Source of the DNA: Gemmatimonadota bacterium
GTDB taxonomy: Bacteria; Gemmatimonadota; Gemmatimonadetes; Gemmatimonadales; GWC2-71-9
Assembly (NCBI GenBank): GCA_029862935.1
Contig: JAOTWK010000002.1
Span: 1 to 36,608 of the forward strand
DNA: 36,608 nucleotides
Direction of reading: 5' to 3'
Part shown: in pieces, positions 7,046-16,800 of the stretch
How the letters are laid out: the number at the start of each line of letters is the position of its first letter
How positions within the stretch are numbered: position 1 is the first letter of the stretch
Position numbers and translations under genes: made by a program
Notes under the pieces: model-generated
The model's input: only the letters and a program-made list of their open reading frames with translations
What the model was told of the DNA's origin: nothing
Database searches by the model: none

Positions 7046-7959
7046 AGGCGCACCTCACCTTCGATGACCGTGACGGCACAGCCGCCGACTCGCACCTGGG
7101 TGATCTCGTCAGTGGCGCTGACGGTGATTTCCACGTCAATACGGCTCGGGCGCCCGATCTCGAGCCCCTGCTCGACCACGATCCGTGCGATACCGTCGCT
7201 CGGAGGAATGCCTCCCGATCGAACGAGGTAGCATCCCAGCGCGCCGGCGGCACTCCCGGTGGCAGGATCTTCGGGCACGCCGAGCCCGGGAGCGAACATG
7301 CGGCAATGAACGGTGGCGTCCGGCGATTCCGTCTCGGTGCTGTAGCACATGGCACAATCGGTCCCGAGCGTGCGGAGGAACGTTGCCAGCTCACCACCCG
7401 TTCCGCCCGACGGGAGGGCGCGCAGCGCCTCGAGCGAGCGCATGGGCACCATGAGCTGGGGGAGTGCCGTCGATACGACTCGGGGGGTGGGTTTCGGGAG
7501 CATGGCGTCCGCTTCTCCGCCCAGCACGGTCGCCAACGTGGTCCTGTCGTGCACTTCGGCTCCGAAATCCGGCGGGGCCTGCGTCATCCAAACGAGCGTC
7601 GGAACGCCGCCCGCGCTGACGATCTCGACCGGCAAGATGCCTCGCCCCGTTTCCTGAGTCACCCTCAGGGTGCCCGAGGCCGGCAGGTCGAGCTGGCCCA
7701 ACTCGGCGAGCACCCACCAGGTCCCAATCGTCGGATGCCCCGCAAGCGGAATTTCCGCGGTTGGGGTGAAGAATCGCACGCGCCGCGTGGCTCTTTTCGA
7801 CTCCGTGACAAATGTCGTCTCGGACAGGTTCATCTCGCGGGCCAGCGCCTGCATGCGGTCGGGCTCGAGCCCGTGAGCATCGGCGAATACCGCAAGCGGA
7901 TTTCCCGCAAGGCGACGATCGGTAAAGACGTCGAGCTGGAAGAAGCGGTACGCTGGCAT
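7042..7959 (-). CDS. PhzF-family isomerase-like protein
   Basis: The 305-aa product starts MPAYRFFQLDVFTDRRLAGNP and carries the PhzF fold signatures. These are GNPLAVF, MNLSETTFV (its Glu aligns with the catalytic acid of PhzF), RFFTPTAEIPLAGHPTIG in the first half, and EDPATGSAAGALGCYLV in the second half. Family members isomerise or epimerise small carbon skeletons, but most outside phenazine clusters have no known substrate. No other phenazine genes are nearby, so phzF itself is not implied. The open frame reaches 8346, but that part is a shadow of the adenosyltransferase gene; the ATG at 7959 starts one base after its stop. Co-transcription with pduO and aroB is likely. Confidence 0.9.
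   Translation of the reverse strand: MPAYRFFQLDVFTDRRLAGNPLAVFADAHGLEPDRMQALAREMNLSETTFVTESKRATRRVRFFTPTAEIPLAGHPTIGTWWVLAELGQLDLPASGTLRVTQETGRGILPVEIVSAGGVPTLVWMTQAPPDFGAEVHDRTTLATVLGGEADAMLPKPTPRVVSTALPQLMVPMRSLEALRALPSGGTGGELATFLRTLGTDCAMCYSTETESPDATVHCRMFAPGLGVPEDPATGSAAGALGCYLVRSGGIPPSDGIARIVVEQGLEIGRPSRIDVEITVSATDEITQVRVGGCAVTVIEGEVRL
7043..7060 (-). promoter_or_regulatory. Ribosome-binding site and AUA start of aroB
   Basis: On the minus strand a strong double Shine-Dalgarno, AGGTGAGGTG (7060-7051), is followed by CGCCT and then ATA (7045-7043). The last two bases of ATA are the first two of the TAG stop of the upstream phzF-like gene. This is the same 4-base overlap geometry as the ATGA and GTGA junctions elsewhere in the window. 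The site decides the start chosen for aroB. Confidence 0.65.
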
Positions 7960-7960
7960 G

Positions 7961-8506
7961 CTACCAAATCGTTTCGCGTACGTCGGCTTGGTAGTTCGCG
8001 AGACGGGCGAGCATGAACAGCAAATCCGAGAGGCGGTTGAGATACGTGAGAATCTCGCTTGGAACAGCGGCATGCCCGTGCAGCGCCACCACGCTCCGCT
8101 CGGCACGGCGACACACCGTACGCGCCACGTGGAGGTACGCCGCCTTCGATGTTCCACCGGGCAGAATAAAACGCTCGAGTGCTGGCAATGCACTTTCGAT
8201 TCGGTCGATTGCACGCTCGAGTTCCGCGACCCGCTCGGCTGTGAGTTGAGTCTTTTCCAGAGCCTTCGAGACACGACTGGGGTCGGGGCTCGCGAGCAGG
8301 CCGCCAACCGAGAAGAGGTCCCGCTGGACGGACTCGAGCAACGCACGTTCGAACTGCTGCGGCTCCGTGGCGCAAACGAGGCCCAGTAGGGCGTTCAGCT
8401 CGTCCACCTGACCGTATGCGTTCACTCGGGCGTCGTCCTTGGGCACCCGGCCGCCGCCGAGCAACGCGGTCTCACCGCCGTCTCCGGTTCGTGTATAGAT
8501 CTTCAT
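7961..8506 (-). CDS. pduO: PduO-type cob(I)alamin adenosyltransferase
   Basis: The 181-aa product has the full PduO/MMAB pattern. The N-terminal ATP-binding segment is YTRTGDGGETALLGGGRVPK with AYGQVDELNALLG just after it. Further on come LFSVGGLLASP, FILPGGTSKAAYLHVARTVC with RRAERSV, and the closing helix YLNRLSDLLFMLAR. The family transfers the adenosyl group from ATP to reduced cobalamin to make coenzyme B12. The organism therefore probably uses or salvages adenosylcobalamin, although no B12-dependent mutase is in the window. It is the first gene of the leftward pduO-phzF-aroB group and faces the fprA-like gene across a 120-base divergent gap, in which I see no convincing promoter. Confidence 0.93.
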   Translation of the reverse strand: MKIYTRTGDGGETALLGGGRVPKDDARVNAYGQVDELNALLGLVCATEPQQFERALLESVQRDLFSVGGLLASPDPSRVSKALEKTQLTAERVAELERAIDRIESALPALERFILPGGTSKAAYLHVARTVCRRAERSVVALHGHAAVPSEILTYLNRLSDLLFMLARLANYQADVRETIW

Positions 8507-8626
8507 CGGCGAGAAGCTAGGTGGTGCTCCGACCGACCGCCACTCCCGTGCTGTATGGAGCGGCTCTGTTGGGCTCGAGTTTCGGGGGTTAGGATGATGG
8601 CGAACTTGAGCTTCAGGAGCAGATCG

Positions 8627-10030
8627 ATGATCCTGCGCGGCACGTCCGAGAATCCGCTACGCGTCGCCATCATCGGGTCGGGACCCGCCGGCTTCTACAC
8701 GGCCGAGCATCTGTTTCGCCGGAGTGACCTGGTAGTGCGTGTCGATATGTTCGAACGCCTCCCCATGCCGTTCGGTCTCGTGCGCTTTGGTGTGGCCCCC
8801 GATCATCAGAAGATCAAGAATGTGACCAGGGCCTTCGATCGGATCGCCTCACGTACGGAGTTTCGCTTCTTCGGTAACGTGGACTTTGGCACCGACATCA
8901 TGCTGGACGACTTGCAGCACCACTACGACGCGATCTGCTTTGCGACGGGTGCGCAGACGGACCGCAGCATGAACATCTCAGGCGAGGATTCGACACGAAG
9001 TCATCCGGCGACCGAGTTTGTGGCGTGGTACAACGGTCATCCCCAGTTCCGCGATCACGTGTTCGATCTGTCCGTGGAGCGAGTGGCGATCGTCGGCGTG
9101 GGGAACGTTGCGGTGGACGTCGCGCGCATCCTATGTCGAACCACGGAGGAATTGGCGCAGACGGATATTGCGGATTACGCGCTTGACGCGCTGCGTGCAA
9201 GCCGGGTCAAAGAAGTGTTCATGCTTGGTCGGCGGGGTCCAGCACAGGCGGCGTTCACCAACGCCGAGCTCAAGGAGTTGGGTGAGCTCAGTGGAGCTGA
9301 TCTGATCGTGCGGGAGTCGGAGGTCGAGCTCGATCCATTGAGCCAGGCGGATGTCCAGCAGGAGGACGATCGGGCGATTGTGGCGAAGGTCGAGCTTCTC
9401 CAACGGTTTGCCCAGGCGGCCCCGACGGGAAAGCCCCGACGTCTCGAGATCCGCTTTCTGGTCTCGCCATCCGAGCTGATTGCGGACGAGGCGGGCCGAG
9501 TGAGCGGTATGCGGCTGGTCCGCAACGCGCTCCACCGGACCGACGACGGGTCGCTGAGGCCTCGATCGACGGAGGCGTTCGAGGACCTCGAGGTTGGTAT
9601 GGTGTTCCGGTCGGTTGGGTATCGCGGCGTGGCCCTTCCCGGGGTGCCATTCGACGATCGGCGGGGTGTCGTGCCGAATGAGCGAGGCCGGATTCTCACA
9701 TCAGATGGTGGAAGACCGGTGCCGGGTCTCTATGTCGCGGGCTGGATCAAGCGCGGTCCCACCGGCATCATCGGGACGAACAAGTCGGATGCAGGAGATA
9801 CCGTCCAGAGCCTGCTCGACGATGTGGCGAAGGGGGCCGTGTTACGCCCCACGTCGCACGACCATGCCACGATCGAGCGGCTGGTGCGCGAGCGTCAACC
9901 CGAGGCGGTGAGCTACGCGGACTGGCGGAAGCTAGATGCCCTCGAGGTCGAACGCGGCGAGGCCGCAGGCCGGCCACGCGTCAAGCTGACATCTCGCGCG
10001 GAGGCCTTGGCGGCGCTCGGGGAGGCATAA
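8627..10030 (+). CDS. fprA: Ferredoxin/adrenodoxin-type NADP reductase (FprA-like)
   Basis: The 467-aa protein is a flavoprotein of the adrenodoxin-reductase/FprA family, which passes electrons between NADPH and ferredoxin. The FAD-binding motif VAIIGSGPAGFYTAEHL is near residue 13. PFGLVRFGVAPDHQKIKNV follows, then the NADPH-binding VAIVGVGNVAVDVARIL, and the C-terminal flavin contact GPTGIIGTNKSDAGDTV. I chose the ATG at 8627 because AGGAG lies seven bases upstream. In-frame ATGs at 8555, 8593 and 8596 would add 10-24 residues without family similarity. The gene stands alone on the plus strand, divergent from pduO and convergent with dacB, leaving only seven bases between the two stop codons. 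Confidence 0.93.
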   Translation: MILRGTSENPLRVAIIGSGPAGFYTAEHLFRRSDLVVRVDMFERLPMPFGLVRFGVAPDHQKIKNVTRAFDRIASRTEFRFFGNVDFGTDIMLDDLQHHYDAICFATGAQTDRSMNISGEDSTRSHPATEFVAWYNGHPQFRDHVFDLSVERVAIVGVGNVAVDVARILCRTTEELAQTDIADYALDALRASRVKEVFMLGRRGPAQAAFTNAELKELGELSGADLIVRESEVELDPLSQADVQQEDDRAIVAKVELLQRFAQAAPTGKPRRLEIRFLVSPSELIADEAGRVSGMRLVRNALHRTDDGSLRPRSTEAFEDLEVGMVFRSVGYRGVALPGVPFDDRRGVVPNERGRILTSDGGRPVPGLYVAGWIKRGPTGIIGTNKSDAGDTVQSLLDDVAKGAVLRPTSHDHATIERLVRERQPEAVSYADWRKLDALEVERGEAAGRPRVKLTSRAEALAALGEA

Positions 10031-10037
10031 CCGGCGA

Positions 10038-11540
10038 TCAACGGCCCATCTCGACGACGATCGAGTCGATGCGGGCGAGCATGTCGGCGTACGGAGCGGC
10101 ATGGTTGTTGGCCATGACCGAGAAGATCCAGGTCTTTCCGTCAGGCCGCGCGACGTAGCCTGAGAGCGTATTCACGTGGAAGATGCTTCCCGTCTTTGCG
10201 ACCACGCGTCCGTCGAGCGGTGTGCCGCGGAATCGGTCCAGCAGTGACCCGCGCTGCCCAGCGCGGGGCAGCGCGTCCACGAAAGCTGTGCCCACGGGAT
10301 GACGTTGCATGTAGGCGAGCAGCTGCACGATCGCGCGCGGGGAAAGCAGATTGCCACTCGAAAGCCCCGAGCCGTCGCTCAAGGCAAATGCCGCAGAGTC
10401 GATCCCGACGGAGTCGATGAGAAACCTCCGTTCGACTTCGAGTCCAGCGCGCCACGAGCCCGTGTCGGCAATTTCCTTGCCCAACGTCTTGAGCAGCATC
10501 TCGGCAAACCAGTTCTGGCTGGAGTTGAGGATGGGGAACACAAGGTCGGACAGCGGTCTTCCCTCGATCTCGGCGATGGCTGGAGCGCCGCGGCAGGTGC
10601 GGTATCGGGTGGGATCGTGCGTCGAGAGCGTGGGTCCGCCGATACTGACCCCCTGACGCGCAAGCGCTGCCCGAAGGGCGTCGGCGAAGAAGCGATTCGG
10701 ATCGGCTACGGCGAAATACTCCGTGCGTGCAGCGGCGCCGACTGCCACACCACCCTCCGCCCAAATGAGGGAGGTCCCAGGCTGCCTGAAAAAGTCGATG
10801 GATCGACGCGCACCCGCGGCGAGCGTCTGCGACCGATTCTCGAACACGAAGGTGCCGAGGTCGGGCGCAAAGGATACGTCTGCCGGAGCGCCGACCGTCG
10901 GACCGGGCGCGAACGTAACGTCGAGACTGTTGTCGTTGAACCCCAAGCCCGATACAGGCGCGGCGTACCACCAGTTGAGATCGTACTGCTCCCACGCAGG
11001 GTGGACGCGCTCCGCATCGAAATAGCTGCCGTCCCCGACGATCGCGCCCGTGATATGGTGTATGCCACGAGCGGCAACTTGGGCGGCGAGGGCGTCCATG
11101 TGTGTCCACATGGAGTCACACGCGCCGATGGCCAACGTGTCGATCCCATAGCAGCGCGCCGAGAAGCTCGGATCTCCACGTCCAAACACCACCAAATCGC
11201 CGTCAAGGATGCCGTCGACAACGGGTCCTGTCCCATACACACTCGTCACGCGTCGGCCCTCGGCAGGCAGCGACGCCAAGGCCGCCGCTGTCACCACGAG
11301 CTTCGTGTTCGACGCCGGGACGAACAGCCGGTCGGCATTTCGGCTGTAGCGCTCGCGGCCACGCTCGTCCACGACCAGAATGCCCCACAGGGCGCGATTG
11401 AACGGTGGCATGCCGAGGTGGCGCTCGATGCGCCGGGCCATGCCTCGCTGAGCGTGCGCTGGCGTCGTGCAAACGGCGCTCGCAAGCGCTATCACCGCGC
11501 ACAGGCATACCACTCCGGGACGAAAATGGGAGATATTCAT
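10038..11540 (-). CDS. dacB: D-alanyl-D-alanine carboxypeptidase/endopeptidase, PBP4 (DacB) type
   Basis: The 500-aa product has a signal peptide (residues 1-30, cleavage after AHA) and all three penicillin-binding motifs: SNTK with Ser77 and Lys80, SQN at 341-343, and KTG at 449-451. The spacing between the first two motifs is large, as in peptidase family S13 (PBP4), where an extra domain is inserted after SxxK. Such enzymes act in the periplasm, trimming or cleaving peptidoglycan peptide crosslinks. A promoter is visible at 11577-11605, and GGAG lies 12 bases before the ATG. The gene is divergent from the tamA-like gene, so envelope functions cluster here. Confidence 0.94.
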   Translation of the reverse strand: MNISHFRPGVVCLCAVIALASAVCTTPAHAQRGMARRIERHLGMPPFNRALWGILVVDERGRERYSRNADRLFVPASNTKLVVTAAALASLPAEGRRVTSVYGTGPVVDGILDGDLVVFGRGDPSFSARCYGIDTLAIGACDSMWTHMDALAAQVAARGIHHITGAIVGDGSYFDAERVHPAWEQYDLNWWYAAPVSGLGFNDNSLDVTFAPGPTVGAPADVSFAPDLGTFVFENRSQTLAAGARRSIDFFRQPGTSLIWAEGGVAVGAAARTEYFAVADPNRFFADALRAALARQGVSIGGPTLSTHDPTRYRTCRGAPAIAEIEGRPLSDLVFPILNSSQNWFAEMLLKTLGKEIADTGSWRAGLEVERRFLIDSVGIDSAAFALSDGSGLSSGNLLSPRAIVQLLAYMQRHPVGTAFVDALPRAGQRGSLLDRFRGTPLDGRVVAKTGSIFHVNTLSGYVARPDGKTWIFSVMANNHAAPYADMLARIDSIVVEMGR

Positions 11541-11576
11541 GGCGAGGCGTGTCTCCAGGATGGTGACTGCTGCGGC

Positions 11577-11605
11577 AACCTAGGTGGGGCACGGTGTACC
11601 GTCAA
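11577..11605 (-). promoter_or_regulatory. Sigma-70 type promoter of dacB
   Basis: On the minus strand TTGACG (11605-11600), a 17-base spacer and TAGGTT (11582-11577) lie upstream of dacB. The predicted start near 11570 would give a leader of about 30 bases. The -35 and the spacing are identical to those of the sigma-factor promoter at 5733-5761. Confidence 0.55.
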
Positions 11606-11664
11606 TAAATGTCGAGGCGGATGACTTTGATCGTGAGTCTTGAACGGATGGACTGCGGCGTCGC

Positions 11665-13800
11665 ATGAGCCGTTGGTGGTGGGTCCTGGCGGTGGGTATG
11701 CTGGCGCTCGGCACTGTTCGGGTGGCGGCGCAGGAACCAATCGACAGGGGGCTCGTCGTCCGCGGTCTCACGTTCGCTGGCAATCGGGCGATCGATGACG
11801 AAACGCTGCGGATCTCGATTGCGACGTCGCAGTCGGCGTTCTTCGCTCGCTCGCCCTTGTTGCGGTGGATGGGGTTCGGCGAGAAGCGGTATCTGAACGA
11901 AACCGAGCTGCGCCGCGACGTCTTGCGGGTCGCAGCGCTGTACCGGCAGAGCGGGTTTGTGGATGCTGTCGTGGACACCGTGATTCGACGGACGGGCACG
12001 GACGCCTATGTCCGCTTCACGATCCAGGAAGGCGACCCGGTCCGGGTGGCCCGGCTCGAGGTCGAGGGAGTCGAGACATTGCTCGATCCTGCGGCGGTTC
12101 GCCGTGCCATGCCACTGCAGGTGGGTGACCCGTTCAACCGTCTTCTGATGCTGGCATCCGCCGACACGGTCCGACTACGGCTTGCGGACAACGGGTATCC
12201 GTTCGCGGAGGTGTTCCGCAACTTCGACACCGATCTGCGTCGTCGCGAGGCGTCCATTCTGTTTGAGGTCGATCCCGGTCCCAGGGCGCGGGTTGCGGAG
12301 ATCCGTGTGGTAGGGACAAACGAGGTCGACGAGTCCGTGGTCCGGAACCGACTCGCGATGGAACCGGGAGACGTGTTTCGGCAGCGTGATCTCTACCGCA
12401 GCCAACTCGACCTCTACCGAACACAACTGTTCGACTACGTGACATTGGGGCTGGCCGATCAGCCGGTGACGTCCGAGGACGAGCAGCCGGTCGATCTCCT
12501 CGTGCGCGTGTCGGAGGGTCCCAGACGTCGATTGCGCTTTGGCGGCGGCTACGGGACCATCGATTGCTTTCGCGCACTGGGATCGTGGACGCTGTACAAC
12601 TTCTTCGGGGGCGGCCGCACGTTGGAGCTCAAGGCACGGTCGTCGCAGATCGGCGCAGGGTCGCCGACGGCATGGGGATTCGAGAACTCGGTGTGCCCGC
12701 AGCTCGCCGAAGCCAAAGAGGATACGAGCCGGGTCAAGCTGAACTACAACGTGACGGCCGGATTCTACGAGCCCTTCTTCCTCTCGCGACGCACGAGCGC
12801 GTCGCTGGAGATCTTCGCGGAGCGGTACACGGAATACCAGGCCTATCTTCGCGAGTCGGTTGGTGGCGATGTCGGCGTGACCTTTGGACCCGGGTCGACG
12901 CTCCCGGTCCGCCTGGCCTACAGCCTGTCGTACGGGAGCACGAGAGCCGAGCCAGCCATTTTCTGCACGTACCTCAACGTGTGTCGGGACGAGGATGTCG
13001 AGGTTTTTGAACAGAAGGTGTTGCGTGCAACGCTCTCTCTGTCTGTACTGCGCGATCGGCGAAACTCGGTCCTCGATCCCACCCGCGGCAGTTGGCTCGC
13101 GTCCGAGGTGCGATACGCCGCCCCAGCCATCGGTTCGGATACGCTCGTCCAGTTCACCAAGGGGATGATCGAGTGGGCGTCCTATCAGCCCGTGGGCCGG
13201 CGCGGCGCGTTCAGCGTTCGGGTCAAGCTCGGCACGATCCTGCCGGCGAAACTGGGATTCGAAGCGCAGGAACTGCAGTACGTGCCGACGGAAGAACGAT
13301 TCTATGCCGGGGGCGCCAACACGGTGCGCGGCTATGGGCAGAACGAGTTGGGCCCGGTGGTGCGGGTGATCGATACAGTGAAGACAAGCGAGGAACAGCG
13401 CGACGGTGAGACCGTGACTGTGACCGACAGTGTGATTCGTACATCGGCCTCGGGCGGGAACGATCTCGTGTTGGCCAATGCCGAGCTGCGGTTCCCGTTG
13501 CCTGGATTCGGCGGCAAGCTCTCCGGCGCGCTGTTCGTGGATGCGGGAGGTGTGTTTGCACGCGACAGCGTCCGGGGCACCCGAACTGGCCTGCGCGTGA
13601 CCCCCGGAGCAGGGGTTCGCATAGCTTCGCCGCTCGGGCCGATACGCTTCGACGTCGCGTTCAACCCGTATCGTGTAGATGCGAGCCCATTGTACGCAAA
13701 GCAATCCGGCACGCTGGTCCGAGTGGATGACGCGTATCGCCCCTCTCGGAGCTTCCTTGGCCGGTTCCGTTTGCACTTCTCGGTGGGACAGCCGTTCTGA
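11665..13800 (+). CDS. tamA: Omp85-family outer membrane assembly protein (TamA/BamA-like)
   Basis: The 711-aa precursor has a signal peptide (about residues 1-22) and three apparent POTRA repeats: LVVRGLTFAGNRAID, RVARLEVEGVETLLD and RVAEIRVVGTNEVDE each begin one, spanning roughly residues 28-290. A C-terminal beta-barrel follows, with the Omp85 loop-6 signature TVRGYGQNELGP (VRGY at 554-557). It ends in aromatic strands and a final Phe, as barrel proteins do. Three POTRAs and overlap of the stop with the next gene, a TamB homologue (TGATG at 13798-13802), favour TamA over BamA, though many non-proteobacterial Omp85 proteins are hard to class. A hydrophilic stretch rich in Thr, Glu and Asp (about 570-600) follows the VRGY loop. 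Confidence 0.9.
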   Translation: MSRWWWVLAVGMLALGTVRVAAQEPIDRGLVVRGLTFAGNRAIDDETLRISIATSQSAFFARSPLLRWMGFGEKRYLNETELRRDVLRVAALYRQSGFVDAVVDTVIRRTGTDAYVRFTIQEGDPVRVARLEVEGVETLLDPAAVRRAMPLQVGDPFNRLLMLASADTVRLRLADNGYPFAEVFRNFDTDLRRREASILFEVDPGPRARVAEIRVVGTNEVDESVVRNRLAMEPGDVFRQRDLYRSQLDLYRTQLFDYVTLGLADQPVTSEDEQPVDLLVRVSEGPRRRLRFGGGYGTIDCFRALGSWTLYNFFGGGRTLELKARSSQIGAGSPTAWGFENSVCPQLAEAKEDTSRVKLNYNVTAGFYEPFFLSRRTSASLEIFAERYTEYQAYLRESVGGDVGVTFGPGSTLPVRLAYSLSYGSTRAEPAIFCTYLNVCRDEDVEVFEQKVLRATLSLSVLRDRRNSVLDPTRGSWLASEVRYAAPAIGSDTLVQFTKGMIEWASYQPVGRRGAFSVRVKLGTILPAKLGFEAQELQYVPTEERFYAGGANTVRGYGQNELGPVVRVIDTVKTSEEQRDGETVTVTDSVIRTSASGGNDLVLANAELRFPLPGFGGKLSGALFVDAGGVFARDSVRGTRTGLRVTPGAGVRIASPLGPIRFDVAFNPYRVDASPLYAKQSGTLVRVDDAYRPSRSFLGRFRLHFSVGQPF

Positions 13801-16800
13801 TGGCGCGGCGACTGCTCTTGGGTGCCGTCATGGTCGTAGCATGGCTTGCAGCCATGGTGTCCGGTACTGCGAGCGCTGCACTGCGAACCCAGGCTGGACG
13901 CCAAGTCCTGGTGGACTGGGCGGTCGCTACGGCAAACGCTCGGATCAGCGGCTCACTCACGGTTGGGACCGTCGGTGGATCGTTCTTCCGTGGCCTCGAA
14001 GTCTCCGATCTCGCGGTGCGCGGACCCACGGGGGACTCGATACTGACCGCGGAGCTGGTCGGGATCCAGTACCGGGTTCGCGATCTCCTGAGCGGCAGTA
14101 TCGTATTCGGTGAGCTGCGGCTCCGCCGACCCCAGATGCTGGTCATGCAGGTCGAGAGCGGAGGGCCGATCAATCTCACCGAGCTGTTCTCGACTGGAAA
14201 AGACGAGACCGGTGGTCCTAGGCCCCTGATCGCGTTCAACGATGTTGAGATCGAAGACGGCCGGGTTGTGGTGAAGACGCCGGTGACGTCGTCCGGCCCG
14301 CCGCTGGTGGAACGTGAGCCTGGTCCCCACGGTGATCTGCAGGTGCGGCGGTTCGAGCAACTCGATGCGGAGCTCGCGAACTTGCGCGTCAGTTCCCCGG
14401 TCCCGGGCGCGCCGTTGCGTGTCGAGGTCGACCGGCTCCGAAGTGCCGTCTCAGACCCCCGGCTCACGGTGCGCGATCTGCGAGGCACCATTCGGCTCTG
14501 GAGTGACTCCGTCGCGGTCGACATCGACCGCATTGTGCTGCCCGAGACACGAGCCGAGCTCGATGGGACCGTGCGATGGGGTGACGGGGCGCTCCTCTTC
14601 GATCTCCGAGGACGGACGGAATCCGGGCTCACCGATGATGTGCGTACGGTGGTGCCGGCGCTCCCGGCCGGCTTGCGCGGTGCCGCCAGCTTTGCCGTCC
14701 GGTCACTCGACAGCACCGTCTTGGCGGTATCCGGAGAGCGGCTCGACGTGCGTGGGGCGGGGGGTGGTGAGCTCCGCGGACGGCTGGGGATGGTGTTGGG
14801 TCCCGGGGAGCGGTGGGCATTTGACCGGACCGACCTGGAGCTGGAGCAGTTTGATCTCGAGTACGCGCGCGGGTTTCTCGACACGCTGCCGTTCGCGGGG
14901 CGCGTGAGCGGACGTGTCGCCGCTGACGGCCCCGCCGAACGTTTGGACCTGGATCTCGATGCGGTCTTGTTCGACCATCTCGTCCCGGATCGACCACCCT
15001 CGTCGGTCTTGGGGAGCGGGATTGTCTCGGTGACCGCAGACGATTTCGTGTTTGACGCGTTCGAAGTGGAGCAGGCCGACATCAGTCTGGCCACGGTACG
15101 CCGCGTGGCGCCGTCGGTCGCTCTCGAAGGTCGGGTGTGGGCATCCGGGACACTCGATGGATCCTGGTTGAACGCGACCTTCGACGGCAACGTGCGATAC
15201 GCGGACCCGCCAGGTGCCGAGTCATCGGCTCGTGGCAGTATTCGGCTCGACACCCGCAGTGACACGGTTGGCGTGTGGGCAGATCTCACACTCGACTCGC
15301 TGCGGTTCGAGAGCTTTCACTCGAGCCTCGACGGCTTCGATCTCGCAGGGTCCTGGGGTGGCACGCTGCGCCTCGCCGGCCATGCGGATTCGCTAGAGGT
15401 CGAGGCCGATGTTGCGGGCCCGGTTGGGACGATCCGTGCGCTCGGCGCGCTCTACGCGGGGACAGACCGACTCGGCGTGCACGCCCTGGAAGTCGAGGCA
15501 CGGCAGTTGGATCTTGGCTCGCTGTCGACGTCATTCCCCACCACGCTCTTGCAGGGGCGTCTGGTAGGGCGCGGCAGCCTGGAAGTCGGGTCCGTCCGCG
15601 CCGAAGCAGAGATGGTGCTCGATTCGTCGTCGGTGGGCGGCGTCAATGTCGAGCGCGTCATTGCCGGGATCGGGCTCACCCCGACGCGTCTCGAATTCGA
15701 CAGCCTGCAGGTCGGCGGATTCGGGTTCGAGGTCACGGCGATCGGGGCGATTGCGCTCGAGCCGAATGCACGAGATACCATCACCTTCCTGGCAGTCTCC
15801 GACTCCATCGGCGCGCTGGAACCGTTCGTCGCACGATGGCTCGGAGTCATCGAAGACTCGGTCGGCACAGAGGTGCCGACAGGTTCGCTGCGATTTACCG
15901 GGCGCGTCATTGGATCGCTGGAGGCCTATCAGGTCGTGGCCGATGCGCAACTGTCAGAGATCCGGCGAGGGGACGTGTATGTGTCCCGTGGGGGAGGGAC
16001 AGTGACGTGGGTGACGTCGACCGAGACGATCGGCCTCGACGCCACGGTCGACTCAGTCGCGCTCGGTGCGATGTCGTTGAGTCGGCTCAGCGGGCGACTC
16101 CACGGTCGAGTCGACTCCTTGCGATGGTTCGGGAGATCACGCCTGGGCCGTGGCGCGTGGATCGGGTGGGGTGAGTGGTTGGCGAGCGACTCGCTCTCGA
16201 CCCTGAACCTCGACTCTCTGGTATTGAGCCTCGCCTCCGGGCCCTGGGTATTGGATACGGCCGCCACGGTCATGGTGGACGACAGCGGGCTCGTGTTCAC
16301 CAGTGTGAGCCTTCAGAATGCGCAGGGTCCGGGCAGGGTCGCCGTGAATGGACGTTGGGCGTTTCGCGGTGGAACGGCAATCCGCGGCACGGTCGACGGT
16401 CTCATGGTGTCGGATGTGTTGCTCGTCCTCCTGCAAGATCCTGAACTCGCGAGCGGGGAGCTCGGCGGTACGCTCAGCTTGCAGGGAACCGCGCGAGCAC
16501 CGGTCATCGAGTTCATGCTCAGTCTGCGAGACGGCATGTATCGCGACTTCCGGGCACCCTACACGCAGGGTGTGCTGCGGTACCGCGACCGGCGGGTCAC
16601 CGGAGATCTCGAGCTGCGGCGGCAGGGGCAATCGATTCTCAACCTCAGCGCGTCGCTTCCAATGGACCTGGCGCTCTCCGGGGCCGGCCAACGCCGGTTG
16701 CCAGGGCCCCTCCAGATCACCGCACGGGCGGAGGGGGTCGGGCTTGAGCTCTTCGAGGCGATTACGCCTGCCGTGCGAGATCTGGGCGGGACGCTCGATG

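Noticed and set aside
7042..7959. Assignment of the PhzF-family gene to phenazine biosynthesis
   Set aside because: No phzA/B/D/E/G genes are nearby, and the family is broad with mostly unknown substrates. Only the fold-level call is supported.
12175..13776. A 533-codon minus-strand open frame
   Set aside because: It is antisense to the tamA-like gene, which has POTRA repeats and the VRGY motif. The antisense protein is low-complexity and His/Arg-rich, as expected of a shadow.
13661..15289. A 542-codon minus-strand open frame
   Set aside because: It is antisense to tamA/tamB and very rich in Ser, Arg, Thr and Pro, typical of a shadow frame. No start context or family match is seen.
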